A stretch of DNA of 64,000 nucleotides from Nostoc linckia NIES-25 (GCF_002368035.1 NZ_AP018222.1:124001-188000); one strand, 5' to 3'; numbered from the stretch's first letter, positions 25,364 through 34,459 are shown. The notes: generated by a model from the letters alone, not told the origin. Translations and numbers: made by a program.

Positions 25364-27538
25364 ATGTCTCTCACTTCTCACGTTATATCTTCTTCCTTAG
25401 GTCTGTCTAAAGGAGATTTACAAAGCCTTTTGGTGCTTTTATACAAGTTAGTCAAACTTAGTAAAGCATCGTTACAATACATGCAGTATGAATACAATTA
25501 CAGTTATATACCTCCTTTGGCAATGACAGGTGGCCTGCCATTACCAGCCATTAAAATAGAACTCCCAATTCAAGAGTTACCTAATTTAAAATGGGTACTT
25601 GCAGTAGCTCAAAAGATCACGCTGATTTTGGTAAATGATACTATTAGTAACTTTTCGGGCTTCTTCAGGGGCGGTATTTCTTTCGACATAGATGATGCTG
25701 AAAATAATACCTCAGTCCTAGATAATAAAGTAGAAGCTTTAAAAAATATAGAGCAAAAAATTAAAGATGCTGAGAGTTACCATGATTTAGAACAAATTGC
25801 CTTAACTATAGCATCAATTACTCAAGATATTACTGATGAAATTATTGCTGCCGACCCATCAAATATTGTTTCATTTGATGTAGCAGAAATATCTGAATTT
25901 GAAGAAAAGCTTCAAGCCGTTGACGAGCAGTTTGAGTTACTTGAATTCAATAATGAATCAGGAAATGTAGAGTTTTTATCGTCATTTAGTTTAGAAGATT
26001 CACTCACAGACTTATTAAGTAATGCTTTCAAGCAAATCATTAATTCTGATGCGAGATTGTTGGAACTAGAAAACAATCAACCATTGCCTATGGAAGTAGA
26101 CTTTTCTACAGGCACATCGGCAATGAATCCAAGTATTGAAGATTATAATAAATTATTTGCGAAAATACCTCTACCAGAGATTAGCTCTAGATTTAAAGAG
26201 GACTTAGTTTTTGGTTATATGCAGGTCGCCGGGCCAAATCCGCTGATGCTGGAACAGGTATTGCAACAAGAAAAAACTTTAGGAATTAGCAACGAACAAT
26301 ACCAAAGAATTGTCGGTATTCCTAATGATTCTCTGGAGGCGGCAAGGCAGGAAGGTCGGCTTTATAAAGCTGATTATTCTAAGTTGAAAAACATGGAAAA
26401 TGGCAGTTTTCCAAATCAGCAAAAGTATATCTATTCGCCTCTAGCATTATTTGTAGTACCCCCAGCTAGCAACCCATCTCGGTCTTTAGTACCGCTAGCT
26501 ATTCAATGCAAGTCTGAACATCCAGTGTTCACACCTCTTGATGGCGAGAATTGGGCGATCGCCAAAAGCATTGTGCAAATGGCCGATAGCAATTACCATG
26601 AACTAGTTAGCCATCTTGGTCGCACTCACTTATTTATCGAACCTTTCGTAATTGCTACTAAGCGACGGTTACCAGCGAACCATCATTTAAGGATTTTACT
26701 GGAACCTCACTTTGAGGGAACTATATTAATCAATTACGGCGCTCATAAAATCTTAGTTGCCGATCGCCGTCAAGTTGATGAACTTTTAGCTAGTACAATA
26801 GAGAGCGATCGCCAACTCACTGTTCAAGCTGCCCAAGATTATTTGCATCATTTCAACGATGCAATGTTTCCCAATATCTTAGCAAGTCGTCGTGTTGATA
26901 ATACTCATCAATTACCTGAATATCCTTATAGAGATGACGGACTGCTAATTTGGAACGCCATTCATCAATGGGTGCGTGCTTATTTGAGCAGTTACTATAT
27001 TAGCGAGCAACAAATATTAGCAGACCAAGCTTTACAAAATTGGGCGAAGGAATTAATCTCCCAACAAGGAGGCCGCCTCCAGAATTTTGGTGAAGATGCT
27101 TCAGGCAGAATTAAAACCCTAGATTATCTAGTTGACGCTGTTTCCACCATTATTTTTACAGCTAGCGCTCAACACGCTGCGGTTAATTTTGCCCAAGGCG
27201 AACTCATGAGTTATGCACCTGCTTTTCCTCTAGCCAGTTACTCCCCAGCGCCGACAAATCCCCATGAACAAGGCGACTTTATGAGTATGCTACCTTCCCT
27301 AGAGCAAGCCAGAACCCAACTTAAGGTAACTTATTTGCTTGGCTCAGTTTACTATACACAGTTAGGGCAATACTCGAACTCATACTTTAAATCCAAGCCC
27401 CAAATTAGTTCAGCCTTGGCAACTTTTCAAAATCAACTCAAAGCAATTGAGCAAGAAATTACTAAAAGGAATCGTACAAGAATAATGCCTTACAAATTCT
27501 TGTTACCTTCTCAAATTCCCCAAAGTATAAATATCTAA
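25364..27538 (+). CDS. Lipoxygenase
   Basis: A 724-residue non-heme iron dioxygenase that inserts O2 into polyunsaturated fatty acids to give hydroperoxides. The iron ligands are readable: His417 and His422 in HELVSHLGRTH, His604 and Asn608 in ASAQHAAVNFAQ (the His-x3-Asn spacing of the family), and the C-terminal Ile724 whose carboxylate is the fifth ligand. The segment LFIEPFVIATKRRLPANHHL is the usual continuation after the first His pair. The N-terminal 240 residues are a helical, family-atypical region, and no PLAT domain is present. GGAGC precedes ATG 25364. It lies 368 bp after the CHAT-STAND gene in the same direction. Co-occurrence with a lipase-like hydrolase suggests that released fatty acids could be its substrate (inference). 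Confidence 0.9.
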   Translation: MSLTSHVISSSLGLSKGDLQSLLVLLYKLVKLSKASLQYMQYEYNYSYIPPLAMTGGLPLPAIKIELPIQELPNLKWVLAVAQKITLILVNDTISNFSGFFRGGISFDIDDAENNTSVLDNKVEALKNIEQKIKDAESYHDLEQIALTIASITQDITDEIIAADPSNIVSFDVAEISEFEEKLQAVDEQFELLEFNNESGNVEFLSSFSLEDSLTDLLSNAFKQIINSDARLLELENNQPLPMEVDFSTGTSAMNPSIEDYNKLFAKIPLPEISSRFKEDLVFGYMQVAGPNPLMLEQVLQQEKTLGISNEQYQRIVGIPNDSLEAARQEGRLYKADYSKLKNMENGSFPNQQKYIYSPLALFVVPPASNPSRSLVPLAIQCKSEHPVFTPLDGENWAIAKSIVQMADSNYHELVSHLGRTHLFIEPFVIATKRRLPANHHLRILLEPHFEGTILINYGAHKILVADRRQVDELLASTIESDRQLTVQAAQDYLHHFNDAMFPNILASRRVDNTHQLPEYPYRDDGLLIWNAIHQWVRAYLSSYYISEQQILADQALQNWAKELISQQGGRLQNFGEDASGRIKTLDYLVDAVSTIIFTASAQHAAVNFAQGELMSYAPAFPLASYSPAPTNPHEQGDFMSMLPSLEQARTQLKVTYLLGSVYYTQLGQYSNSYFKSKPQISSALATFQNQLKAIEQEITKRNRTRIMPYKFLLPSQIPQSINI

Positions 27539-27568
27539 TCCAACTGAATCTTAGCAGAATTTAAATGT

Positions 27569-27596
27569 AGAGACGTTGCATTGCAACGTCTCTTTT
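27569..27596 (+). terminator. Stem-loop with short T-run after the lipoxygenase gene
   Basis: AGAGACGTTGCA and TGCAACGTCTCT flank one base (27569-27593), followed by TTT. It lies 30 bp past the stop codon and between convergent genes. It resembles the dispersed GAGACG palindromes found after gap1. Confidence 0.65.
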
Positions 27597-27663
27597 GATG
27601 TCATGCAGAATCATTTTCATACATGAAATCAGCAACGCCAATAATTTTATGCTCAATCTACAA

Positions 27664-28209
27664 TTAATTAACAGCCCGTAGCTTGCGAGTGTTATCAACT
27701 AAACTCTGAGCAAATTGGTCAAATCTTTGGGAAAGCTTCTCATCTAATAGCTTACCTTCAGGATTGAAAGCACTCCAAGCTTGTCCGATCGCAATTTGTT
27801 CTGGAATCACCCAACCGTGTACCCAACGCACAATTAGCCTGAGGTCATTCAACGCGTTACTGTTAGGCTGACCCCCCAACACACTAATCAGCCCCGTCAC
27901 TTTATCAGATAGTTGGTCAAAGCTCATCAAATCCAGAGCATTTTTCAGAACACCACTAACCCCGCCATGATATTCTGGTGTCGCCAAAATTAACCCATGA
28001 GCGTCACTAACTGTATCCTGCAACCGCTTCACATCTGGGTATTCCGGATACTCTTTTGCACCAGTACAAAATGGTAGCTGCAACTCTCGTAAATCGAGAA
28101 TCTCTACCTCTCCACCTAAGGCTTCTATTCTTTGCATTGCAACCTGCAACGCAAGATGGGTATAAGAATTAGGTCTTAAACTACCGCCAATACCAACAAT
28201 TTTTACCAT
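27664..28209 (-). CDS. NAD(P)H-dependent FMN reductase (flavodoxin-like)
   Basis: A 181-residue flavodoxin-fold protein of the NADPH-dependent FMN reductase family (SsuE/ChrR-like). The FMN phosphate loop is GIGGSLRPNSYTHLAL (GSLRxxSxN type), and TPEYHGGVSGVLKNALD is the second family signature (PEYNxxxxxxLKNAlDW). It supplies reduced FMN or reduces quinones. It is convergent with the lipoxygenase gene and not coupled to a monooxygenase here. The start at 28209 gives the standard MVKIVGIGGS. Confidence 0.88.
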   Translation of the reverse strand: MVKIVGIGGSLRPNSYTHLALQVAMQRIEALGGEVEILDLRELQLPFCTGAKEYPEYPDVKRLQDTVSDAHGLILATPEYHGGVSGVLKNALDLMSFDQLSDKVTGLISVLGGQPNSNALNDLRLIVRWVHGWVIPEQIAIGQAWSAFNPEGKLLDEKLSQRFDQFAQSLVDNTRKLRAVN

Positions 28210-28425
28210 GATTAACTCACAAATTACTAACTACCTGCGATCGCGAAGTTATTTAAAACGAAATCGTTATGACTACGTTTATTGTAGCGATTTGTATCAG
28301 AATGTGTCAAATTAAAATTTTGGTAAAAATTGTTGGTTTTTTCCCCTACCAAGGGTGATGGTTCGCCAACGATTCAGGAGCCAGTTGCAGCAGGTCTTCT
28401 AACTTATGGCTCATAACCGAAAAAA
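28210..28425. other. Spacer left of the 28.4-kb repeat
   Basis: Upstream region of the FMN reductase and left part of the long ftsH leader. It contains one complete HIP1-like site near 28239. I see no other structure. Confidence 0.35.
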
Positions 28426-28517
28426 AGTAGGGGAAGTAGGGGAAAAGGTTAAAGGTTAAAGGGAAAAGGAATAAATTTAATCTTTCCCCTTTTACCCTTA
28501 CCCTTTTCCCTTTCCCC
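28426..28517. repeat. Purine/pyrimidine palindromic repeat, family G
   Basis: GGGGAAAAGGTTAAAGG-type tandem units followed by an AT core (AATAAATTTAATC) and the complementary CCCCTTTT-type units. A close copy with the same core lies at 53782-53898, and relatives at 43516-43590 and 63902-63960. It lies 130 bp upstream of ftsH. Confidence 0.65.
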
Positions 28518-28647
28518 ATACCTCATGCCCAATGCTGGAAGTTAGACTAGATAAGAAAACTGTAATATCCAGTTATTGGGATTTTTGCTAGAAGAATAGG
28601 CATAAAACCACAGCTCAACTTCTGCCAGCAGACAAAGGGTAAATATT

Positions 28648-30537
28648 ATGACAAATTTGCGAAACAAAGCGTTGATAAAACAGAAGTCGTCAAAGCGCGT
28701 TGCTTGGATTGGTGGGCTAGCAGCTAGTTTGATGATGTTGCCAGGAATTTTTGGAAGTACTCCTGTTTTGGCACAAAAACCAGAGACCAACTCTTTAAAT
28801 TATGGTGAGTTGATTAAGAAAGCGAAGGCGGGAGAAATCGAAAAAGTTGAGCTTGATGAAGCCGAACAAATAGCAAGGGTTTATCTCAAAGGGCAAAAAG
28901 AGAACACACCACCGCAACAGGTGAGACTTTTAGCGCAAAATACAGAATTAATTAACATCCTCAAAGATAAGAATGTTGAATTTGGTGAGATTTCTTCTGC
29001 GAACAGTCGGGCTGCTGTTGGCTTGTTGATTAATCTCATGTGGATTTTGCCGTTGATAGCTTTAATGCTATTGTTCCTGCGTCGTTCTACTAATGCTTCT
29101 AGCCAAGCGATGAATTTCGGTAAATCCAGAGCTCGTTTCCAAATGGAAGCAAAAACTGGGGTGAAATTTGAAGATGTTGCTGGGGTCGAAGAAGCGAAAG
29201 AAGAATTGCAAGAAGTTGTTACCTTCCTGAAACAGCCAGAAAGATTTACCGCTGTGGGCGCACGTATTCCCAAAGGAGTATTGCTAATTGGCCCTCCTGG
29301 TACAGGTAAAACTTTACTAGCAAAAGCGATCGCTGGTGAAGCGGGCGTACCATTCTTCAGCATTTCCGGTTCGGAATTTGTGGAAATGTTCGTTGGTGTG
29401 GGTGCATCCCGCGTGCGTGATTTGTTTAAAAAAGCCAAAGACAATGCACCTTGCCTGATATTTATCGATGAAATCGACGCCGTAGGCAGACAACGGGGTA
29501 CTGGTATCGGTGGCGGAAACGATGAGCGAGAGCAAACCCTCAACCAACTGTTGACCGAAATGGATGGTTTTGAAGGTAACACAGGCATCATTATTATTGC
29601 TGCCACTAACCGCCCGGATGTCTTAGATGCAGCACTGCTGAGACCAGGACGCTTTGACAGACAAGTGATGGTGGATGCACCGGATCTCAAAGGGCGACTG
29701 GAAATTTTGCAAGTCCACGCCCGGAATAAGAAGATTGACCCTAGCGTATCATTAGAAGCGATCGCTCGCCGCACTCCTGGTTTTACTGGCGCAGACTTAG
29801 CCAACTTACTCAACGAAGCTGCCATTCTCACAGCTAGGAGACGCAAAGAAGCCGTCACCATCTTAGAAATCGATGACGCTGTAGATAGAGTAGTTGCGGG
29901 TATGGAAGGCACCGCCTTGGTAGACAGCAAGAGCAAGCGCTTAATTGCTTACCATGAAGTCGGACATGCCTTAGTCGGCACATTGCTCAAAGACCACGAC
30001 CCCGTGCAAAAAGTTACCCTCATCCCCCGCGGTCAAGCACTGGGATTAACTTGGTTTACTCCCAACGAAGAACAAGGATTGATTTCCCGTTCCCAACTCA
30101 AAGCACGTATTACTGCGACTTTGGGCGGTCGGGCTGCTGAGGAAATTGTTTTTGGTAAGCCAGAAGTCACCACAGGCGCAGGAGATGACCTGCAAAAAGT
30201 AACAGGAATGGCACGCCAAATGGTTACGCGGTTTGGGATGTCAGAATTAGGCCCCTTGTCCCTAGAAAATCAGAGTGGAGAAGTATTTTTGGGACGTGAC
30301 TGGATGAATAAATCAGACTATTCCGAGGAAATTGCCGCCAAAATTGATTCCCAAGTCCGCGAAATTGTCAACAATTCCTACATCAAAGCAAAAGAACTAT
30401 TGCAAGAAAACCGCGTAGTTTTGGAGCGTTTAGTAGACTTGCTAGCAGAACAAGAGACAATTGAAGGTGATTTATTCCGCAAAATTGTTGCTGAAAATGC
30501 TCAGATAGTGGATGAAAAAGTGGCTGTATCTCATTAA
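28648..30537 (+). CDS. ftsH: ATP-dependent zinc metalloprotease FtsH
   Basis: A 629-residue membrane AAA+ protease that extracts and degrades membrane proteins, in cyanobacteria notably damaged photosystem II subunits. There are two N-terminal hydrophobic segments (about 18-43, ending VLAQ, and 127-148) around a small lumenal or periplasmic domain. Walker A is GPPGTGKT (215-222), Walker B is CLIFIDEIDAV and the second region of homology is RPDVLDAALLRPGRFDR. The zinc site is HEVGH (436-440) with the third ligand Asp514 in AGDDLQ. All catalytic parts are intact and the length is normal (600-630). The start is ATG 28648. Cyanobacteria have four FtsH proteins, and I cannot assign the paralogue safely. 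Confidence 0.95.
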   Translation: MTNLRNKALIKQKSSKRVAWIGGLAASLMMLPGIFGSTPVLAQKPETNSLNYGELIKKAKAGEIEKVELDEAEQIARVYLKGQKENTPPQQVRLLAQNTELINILKDKNVEFGEISSANSRAAVGLLINLMWILPLIALMLLFLRRSTNASSQAMNFGKSRARFQMEAKTGVKFEDVAGVEEAKEELQEVVTFLKQPERFTAVGARIPKGVLLIGPPGTGKTLLAKAIAGEAGVPFFSISGSEFVEMFVGVGASRVRDLFKKAKDNAPCLIFIDEIDAVGRQRGTGIGGGNDEREQTLNQLLTEMDGFEGNTGIIIIAATNRPDVLDAALLRPGRFDRQVMVDAPDLKGRLEILQVHARNKKIDPSVSLEAIARRTPGFTGADLANLLNEAAILTARRRKEAVTILEIDDAVDRVVAGMEGTALVDSKSKRLIAYHEVGHALVGTLLKDHDPVQKVTLIPRGQALGLTWFTPNEEQGLISRSQLKARITATLGGRAAEEIVFGKPEVTTGAGDDLQKVTGMARQMVTRFGMSELGPLSLENQSGEVFLGRDWMNKSDYSEEIAAKIDSQVREIVNNSYIKAKELLQENRVVLERLVDLLAEQETIEGDLFRKIVAENAQIVDEKVAVSH

Positions 30538-30611
30538 GATATTAGTCAATAGTTGATAAAGTCTCAACTATTGACTATGAAATATGGGTTTTAGTTTGTA
30601 CTATTTATTTG

Positions 30612-30718
30612 TAAAATACAGCGTATTTCAGATAAATGAAGTACACGGGTAGGGGCACAACATGTTGTGCCCTTACAATTATCTGTACCTCACGTCTGTT
30701 GCAATTTGCTGTAAATGA
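30612..30718. repeat. Palindromic element, family F (core GGGGCACAACATGTTGTGCC)
   Basis: The core GGGGCACAACATGTTGTGCCC is flanked by imperfect arms ending in AATACAGCG / TTTGCTGTA-type sequence. The same element recurs at 37040-37126. A third copy at 30773-31077 is split in its centre by a family B element. Confidence 0.6.
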
Positions 30719-30772
30719 TAAATCTTTATTAAACGAACCGCAAAGGACGCAAAGAGCGCAAAGTAAAGTACT

Positions 30773-31077
30773 AATACCAATTTGAAAAAAAATGCGACAG
30801 ATGGGTAGGGGCACAACATTGTTCATTGGTGTCAACTTAAGCCCAAAGCTTTGTTCCACAGCGGTTTACCCCACCCCTCAATCCCCTCCCCTTAGCAAGG
30901 GGAGGGGAGGTTTTGCGTCAGCAAAGCCGGGTGGGGTAACGCAGATCTTGATGGTAAGTGAGTAGAACTCGCTCATTACATTTTCATCAGGGTTTCACGT
31001 TAAGTTGACACCAATGAACAATGTTGTGCCCTTACGGATAATTGATGTGTCGCAAACATTATTTGAATTGGTATAAA
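30773..31077. repeat. Family F-like palindrome split by a family B element (30821-31019)
   Basis: The outer arms ATACCAATTTGAA (left) and TTGAATTGGTAT (right) and the inner arms GGGCACAACATTGTTCATTG and complement enclose a 199-bp family B element with perfect 20-bp termini GTTCATTGGTGTCAACTTAA. Compared with the unsplit core ACAACATGTTGT, the insertion point is the palindrome centre with a possible AT duplication. A HIP1-free tandem of AAGGACGCAAAGAGCGCAAAG lies just left, at 30740-30764. Confidence 0.7.
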
Positions 31078-31221
31078 GCTTACAAAAATTAGGTTCTTCA
31101 GTAATTGGTATCCTAAATAAACCTAGCAAAAACTGAAAATATCACTGTCAAACATAGCTCTCCATCCACCCGATTGCGGTAAAGTTGCAAATAAACGTGC
31201 ATCTACCAGGAGGAAAGAGTC

Positions 31222-32226
31222 ATGAAAGCAGTCTTGATGACAGCAGCTGGCAGTCCGGAAGTTCTGCAAGTACAGGACGTGCCAAACCCTGGTGTCCCTG
31301 TGGGAAATACGGAACTTTTAGTTCGCTTAGTGGCGGCTGGTCTTAACCCCATTGATACCAAACTTCGTAGCCGAGGCACTTTTTACAGCGATCGCCTGCC
31401 AAGTATTTTAGGATGTGATGGTGCAGGTATTGTGGAAGCTGTAGGTGCTGGCGTACAACGTTTTCGCCCAGGTGATGAAGTATATTTTTGCTATGGTGGT
31501 TTGGGGGCACACCAAGGCAATTATGCTGAATATACCGTTGTCGATGAGCGGTTTGTGGCACGTAAACCCGCGTCTATTTCCTTTGCCGAAGCAGCAGCAG
31601 CACCTTTAGTCTTAATCACAGCTTGGGAAGCTTTATACGAACGCGGACGGTTGGAACCTGGCGAACGAGTTCTGATTCATGCCGGTGCGGGTGGTGTTGG
31701 ACATGTAGCAATTCAATTAGCAAAACTCAAAGGTGCTAGCGTTTCTACCACCATAGGTTCTGAAGAAAAGGCTAATTTCGTCAAACAATTAGGTGCCGAT
31801 CGCACAATTTTATACAAAGAAACTGACTTTGTACAAGCGGTATTAGATTGGACAAATGGCGAAGGCGTAGATTTGGCTTTTGATACCGTAGGCGGCGAAA
31901 CCTTCCACAAAACCTTCCCCGCAGTCCGAGTGTATGGCGATATTGTGACGATTCTCGAACCAGATGCCAATACTATTTGGAAAACTGCTAGATTGCGTAA
32001 TCTCCGCATCGGCTTAGAATTAATGCTGACACCAGCATTGCTCGGATTAGAAGAGAGTCTCCATCATCATGCAGAAATTCTCGAACAATCTGCCACTTGG
32101 ATCGATGAAGGTAAGTTAAAAATTCATGTTAGCCACGAGTTTCCGTTAGAAGAAGCGGCTAAAGCTCATCAATTACTTGAAAGTGGTTCTGTAACGGGTA
32201 AAATTGTTCTGCTGATTAGGGATTGA
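31222..32226 (+). CDS. Zinc-independent quinone oxidoreductase (MDR superfamily)
   Basis: A 334-residue NADPH:quinone oxidoreductase-like protein of the medium-chain dehydrogenase/reductase family. A GroES-like N-terminal domain (residues 1-125, with GLNPIDTKLR and the segment LGCDGAGIVEAVG) precedes a Rossmann domain with the nucleotide motif HAGAGGVGHVAIQLAK. The Cys/His zinc ligands of alcohol dehydrogenases are missing, as in quinone reductases. The C-terminal KIVLLI ends the family fold. AGGAGG lies before ATG 31222, a strong ribosome-binding site. The next gene begins 11 bp downstream, so they may be co-transcribed, though no functional link is apparent. Confidence 0.9.
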   Translation: MKAVLMTAAGSPEVLQVQDVPNPGVPVGNTELLVRLVAAGLNPIDTKLRSRGTFYSDRLPSILGCDGAGIVEAVGAGVQRFRPGDEVYFCYGGLGAHQGNYAEYTVVDERFVARKPASISFAEAAAAPLVLITAWEALYERGRLEPGERVLIHAGAGGVGHVAIQLAKLKGASVSTTIGSEEKANFVKQLGADRTILYKETDFVQAVLDWTNGEGVDLAFDTVGGETFHKTFPAVRVYGDIVTILEPDANTIWKTARLRNLRIGLELMLTPALLGLEESLHHHAEILEQSATWIDEGKLKIHVSHEFPLEEAAKAHQLLESGSVTGKIVLLIRD

Positions 32227-32236
32227 ACGATCGAGC

Positions 32237-34459
32237 TTGCATAAATTATTTTTTCAACGCAGAGGCACACAGAGGTTAAACGCAAAGGTACGCAAAGTTT
32301 TTTCTCTGCGTACCTTTGCGTTCCTTTGCGTTTTATTAATTCTTCTCTTCCTCCCCCTACCGACTTGGGCAGCGCCACAGCCAGAACGCACGCCTTTAAC
32401 TCTAGAATTATTACAAGAACGACTGCGTACACCGACACTCCGCGAAGGTAATTTGACGGTGGATTTGCAGAAGATGACGATCGATTTACGCCCAGAAAAT
32501 GCTAGTTTTCGCGATGCTTTTTACCAATTACTGCGTAAAGAATTGGGTGCAAAACCTCTGGGTTTAGACTTGAGTTATGCTTTGATTTTAGGAGATTTTG
32601 TCGGCAGTGATTTGGGTTTAAGAACACCTTTGTATGCTCAGGCGATCGCTCCGATTTTTACTGCTAGCGAACAAGAAGAATTAGAACGTTTGCGCTTTGT
32701 TTGTTTGGAATTATTAGCAATAGCTTTACCAAACTCTAAAGATTGTCGATCGCTTTTGGCAACATCAACCCAATCAGGCGAAATTACTGTTTTTCGTGGT
32801 GCTTTGATACTGGCACAAACTCGCTTTAATGGAGAAGTAAAGTTTTCTAATACATTCTTTCTTCAGTCTGTAGACGCACAAAACGCTACATTTGTCCAAG
32901 CCAGTAACTGGACTGAAACGAGATTTGCTCGTCCTGCTAGTTTTAGCAATGCTAGCTTTCGACAACCAAGCAATTTTTTTGGCAGTATTTTTTTTGAAAA
33001 AGCTAATTTTAAACAAGCTCAATTTCAGGAAAGTATTGATTTTCAAGGTAGTATTTTTGAAAAAACTGCCAACTTCAATCGCGCAAATTTTAAGCAATTA
33101 GCTAAATTTAATAACGTGCAGTGGCAGAAAAATGTTGATTTTTCTTATGTGCGTTTTGCTAACCAAGCACAGTTTAATAAAGGCAATTTTAATCAGCTAC
33201 TGTTCTTCAAAGAAACCACTTTTGAACAAGCTGTGATATTTCGAGAAGTGGATTTTAACCAATCGGTCGATCTCCAAGGCGCGAGTATTCTTAACCAAGC
33301 AGACTTTAGCGATGCTAGATTTGCCATAGAAGCTTTTTTAAATGTATCAGGTCTAACTTTTAATTCCAACCAAGCGAAAATTTTAGGTAATCCTGGTGAA
33401 ATTGGGAAAATGTTTTATGTACCTACATTCCAAGGAAACCAAAATATATTGCGGAATTTGGGGCAAAATTTCCGTCAACAACAGCAAGTTGCAGATGCTA
33501 ATGATTTAGAGTACACAAAACAAAGATTGAGATTAATAGAATTAAGCCGGAAATTGACGGCTACAAATATTAATAGTGCAACTATGACAAGTTTGATAAA
33601 GTTAGGTTTTTCTACAACTGAATCGGAAGCCATTGCTGAACGTCGTTTAGTAAAACCATTTCGCAATACCACTGAGTTACTTACTTTAGCAGATATCAAT
33701 TTAGAAACATATACTAAATTAAGCGATCGCTTGAGTGTTGGCGAACCTCTTTCAATAGGTACATGGTTACTCCAAGCTTGGAGTTGGTTAGCATTAAGCG
33801 TACTGTTGTTGTTGAGTGGTTATGGTACAAATTTTTGGTTAGTATTTGGTGTCGGAGGAGTGGCGATCGCTTACTTCGGTTTGCTATTTTGGCTAGTGGA
33901 TCGGTGTCGCCGTTTGCGTCCGATACCAATTGTTCCTACATCCTACGAAACCATTTCTATATTAATCAGTTTTAGCGTTTTAGAATTCTTGAGCTTATTA
34001 GCTATCTTTCGCAATGCAGAACAACCTTGGCTGACATTGGGGTGTCTTTTAATCATCATTGTTCCTGTTCCGGTGGCTTTATTAATTCAACTTTACCAAC
34101 AAGGCCGTTATCATGATTTAATGGATATTTCCTACTTTACAGAAGACGGAACATTTAGGCAATTACGATTGTTAATTGGACGTTTGCCGGTCATTCCTAG
34201 AAATCAAACATTTCGCGAAAGATACATGCCTTTGTTGTGCGATCGCCGTTGGAATTGGCTCAATTATTATGATTTTAGTCTCAATAACATAGTGAGATTA
34301 GGATTTAATGATATTCGGTTGCGAGACGAACATTTACCAGGTATTATTTCTGCACTTGCTTGGTATCAATGGAGCCTGGGTTTAATATACATTACCCTAG
34401 TTTTGTGGACACTCTCGCGCACAATTCCCGGATTGAACTTGCTAATTTATTTGAAGTAA
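32237..34459 (+). CDS. Pentapeptide-repeat membrane protein with signal peptide and HhH-like segment
   Basis: A 740-residue protein. After TTG 32237 a basic N-region and a hydrophobic stretch ending LPTWAA form a signal peptide. This part (about 32263-32335) is encoded by a dispersed ACGCAAAGGTACGCAAAG-type repeat. Residues about 190-370 contain pentapeptide repeats of the A(N/D)F type (ANFKQAQF, ANFNRANF, ADFSDARF) that build a right-handed beta-helix. Residues about 430-490 (NINSATMTSLIKLGFST, RRLVKPFRNTTELL) resemble a helix-hairpin-helix DNA-binding or protein-binding unit like that of ComEA. Four hydrophobic segments between about 510 and 625, and one near the end, make a C-terminal membrane domain. 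Function unknown. It begins 11 bp after the quinone reductase stop. Confidence 0.78.
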   Translation: MHKLFFQRRGTQRLNAKVRKVFSLRTFAFLCVLLILLFLPLPTWAAPQPERTPLTLELLQERLRTPTLREGNLTVDLQKMTIDLRPENASFRDAFYQLLRKELGAKPLGLDLSYALILGDFVGSDLGLRTPLYAQAIAPIFTASEQEELERLRFVCLELLAIALPNSKDCRSLLATSTQSGEITVFRGALILAQTRFNGEVKFSNTFFLQSVDAQNATFVQASNWTETRFARPASFSNASFRQPSNFFGSIFFEKANFKQAQFQESIDFQGSIFEKTANFNRANFKQLAKFNNVQWQKNVDFSYVRFANQAQFNKGNFNQLLFFKETTFEQAVIFREVDFNQSVDLQGASILNQADFSDARFAIEAFLNVSGLTFNSNQAKILGNPGEIGKMFYVPTFQGNQNILRNLGQNFRQQQQVADANDLEYTKQRLRLIELSRKLTATNINSATMTSLIKLGFSTTESEAIAERRLVKPFRNTTELLTLADINLETYTKLSDRLSVGEPLSIGTWLLQAWSWLALSVLLLLSGYGTNFWLVFGVGGVAIAYFGLLFWLVDRCRRLRPIPIVPTSYETISILISFSVLEFLSLLAIFRNAEQPWLTLGCLLIIIVPVPVALLIQLYQQGRYHDLMDISYFTEDGTFRQLRLLIGRLPVIPRNQTFRERYMPLLCDRRWNWLNYYDFSLNNIVRLGFNDIRLRDEHLPGIISALAWYQWSLGLIYITLVLWTLSRTIPGLNLLIYLK

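Noticed and set aside
28881..29936. 351-codon open frame antisense to ftsH
   Set aside because: It is a shadow of the strongly conserved ftsH gene, rich in Ser/Ala/Pro, with no family resemblance or start signal.
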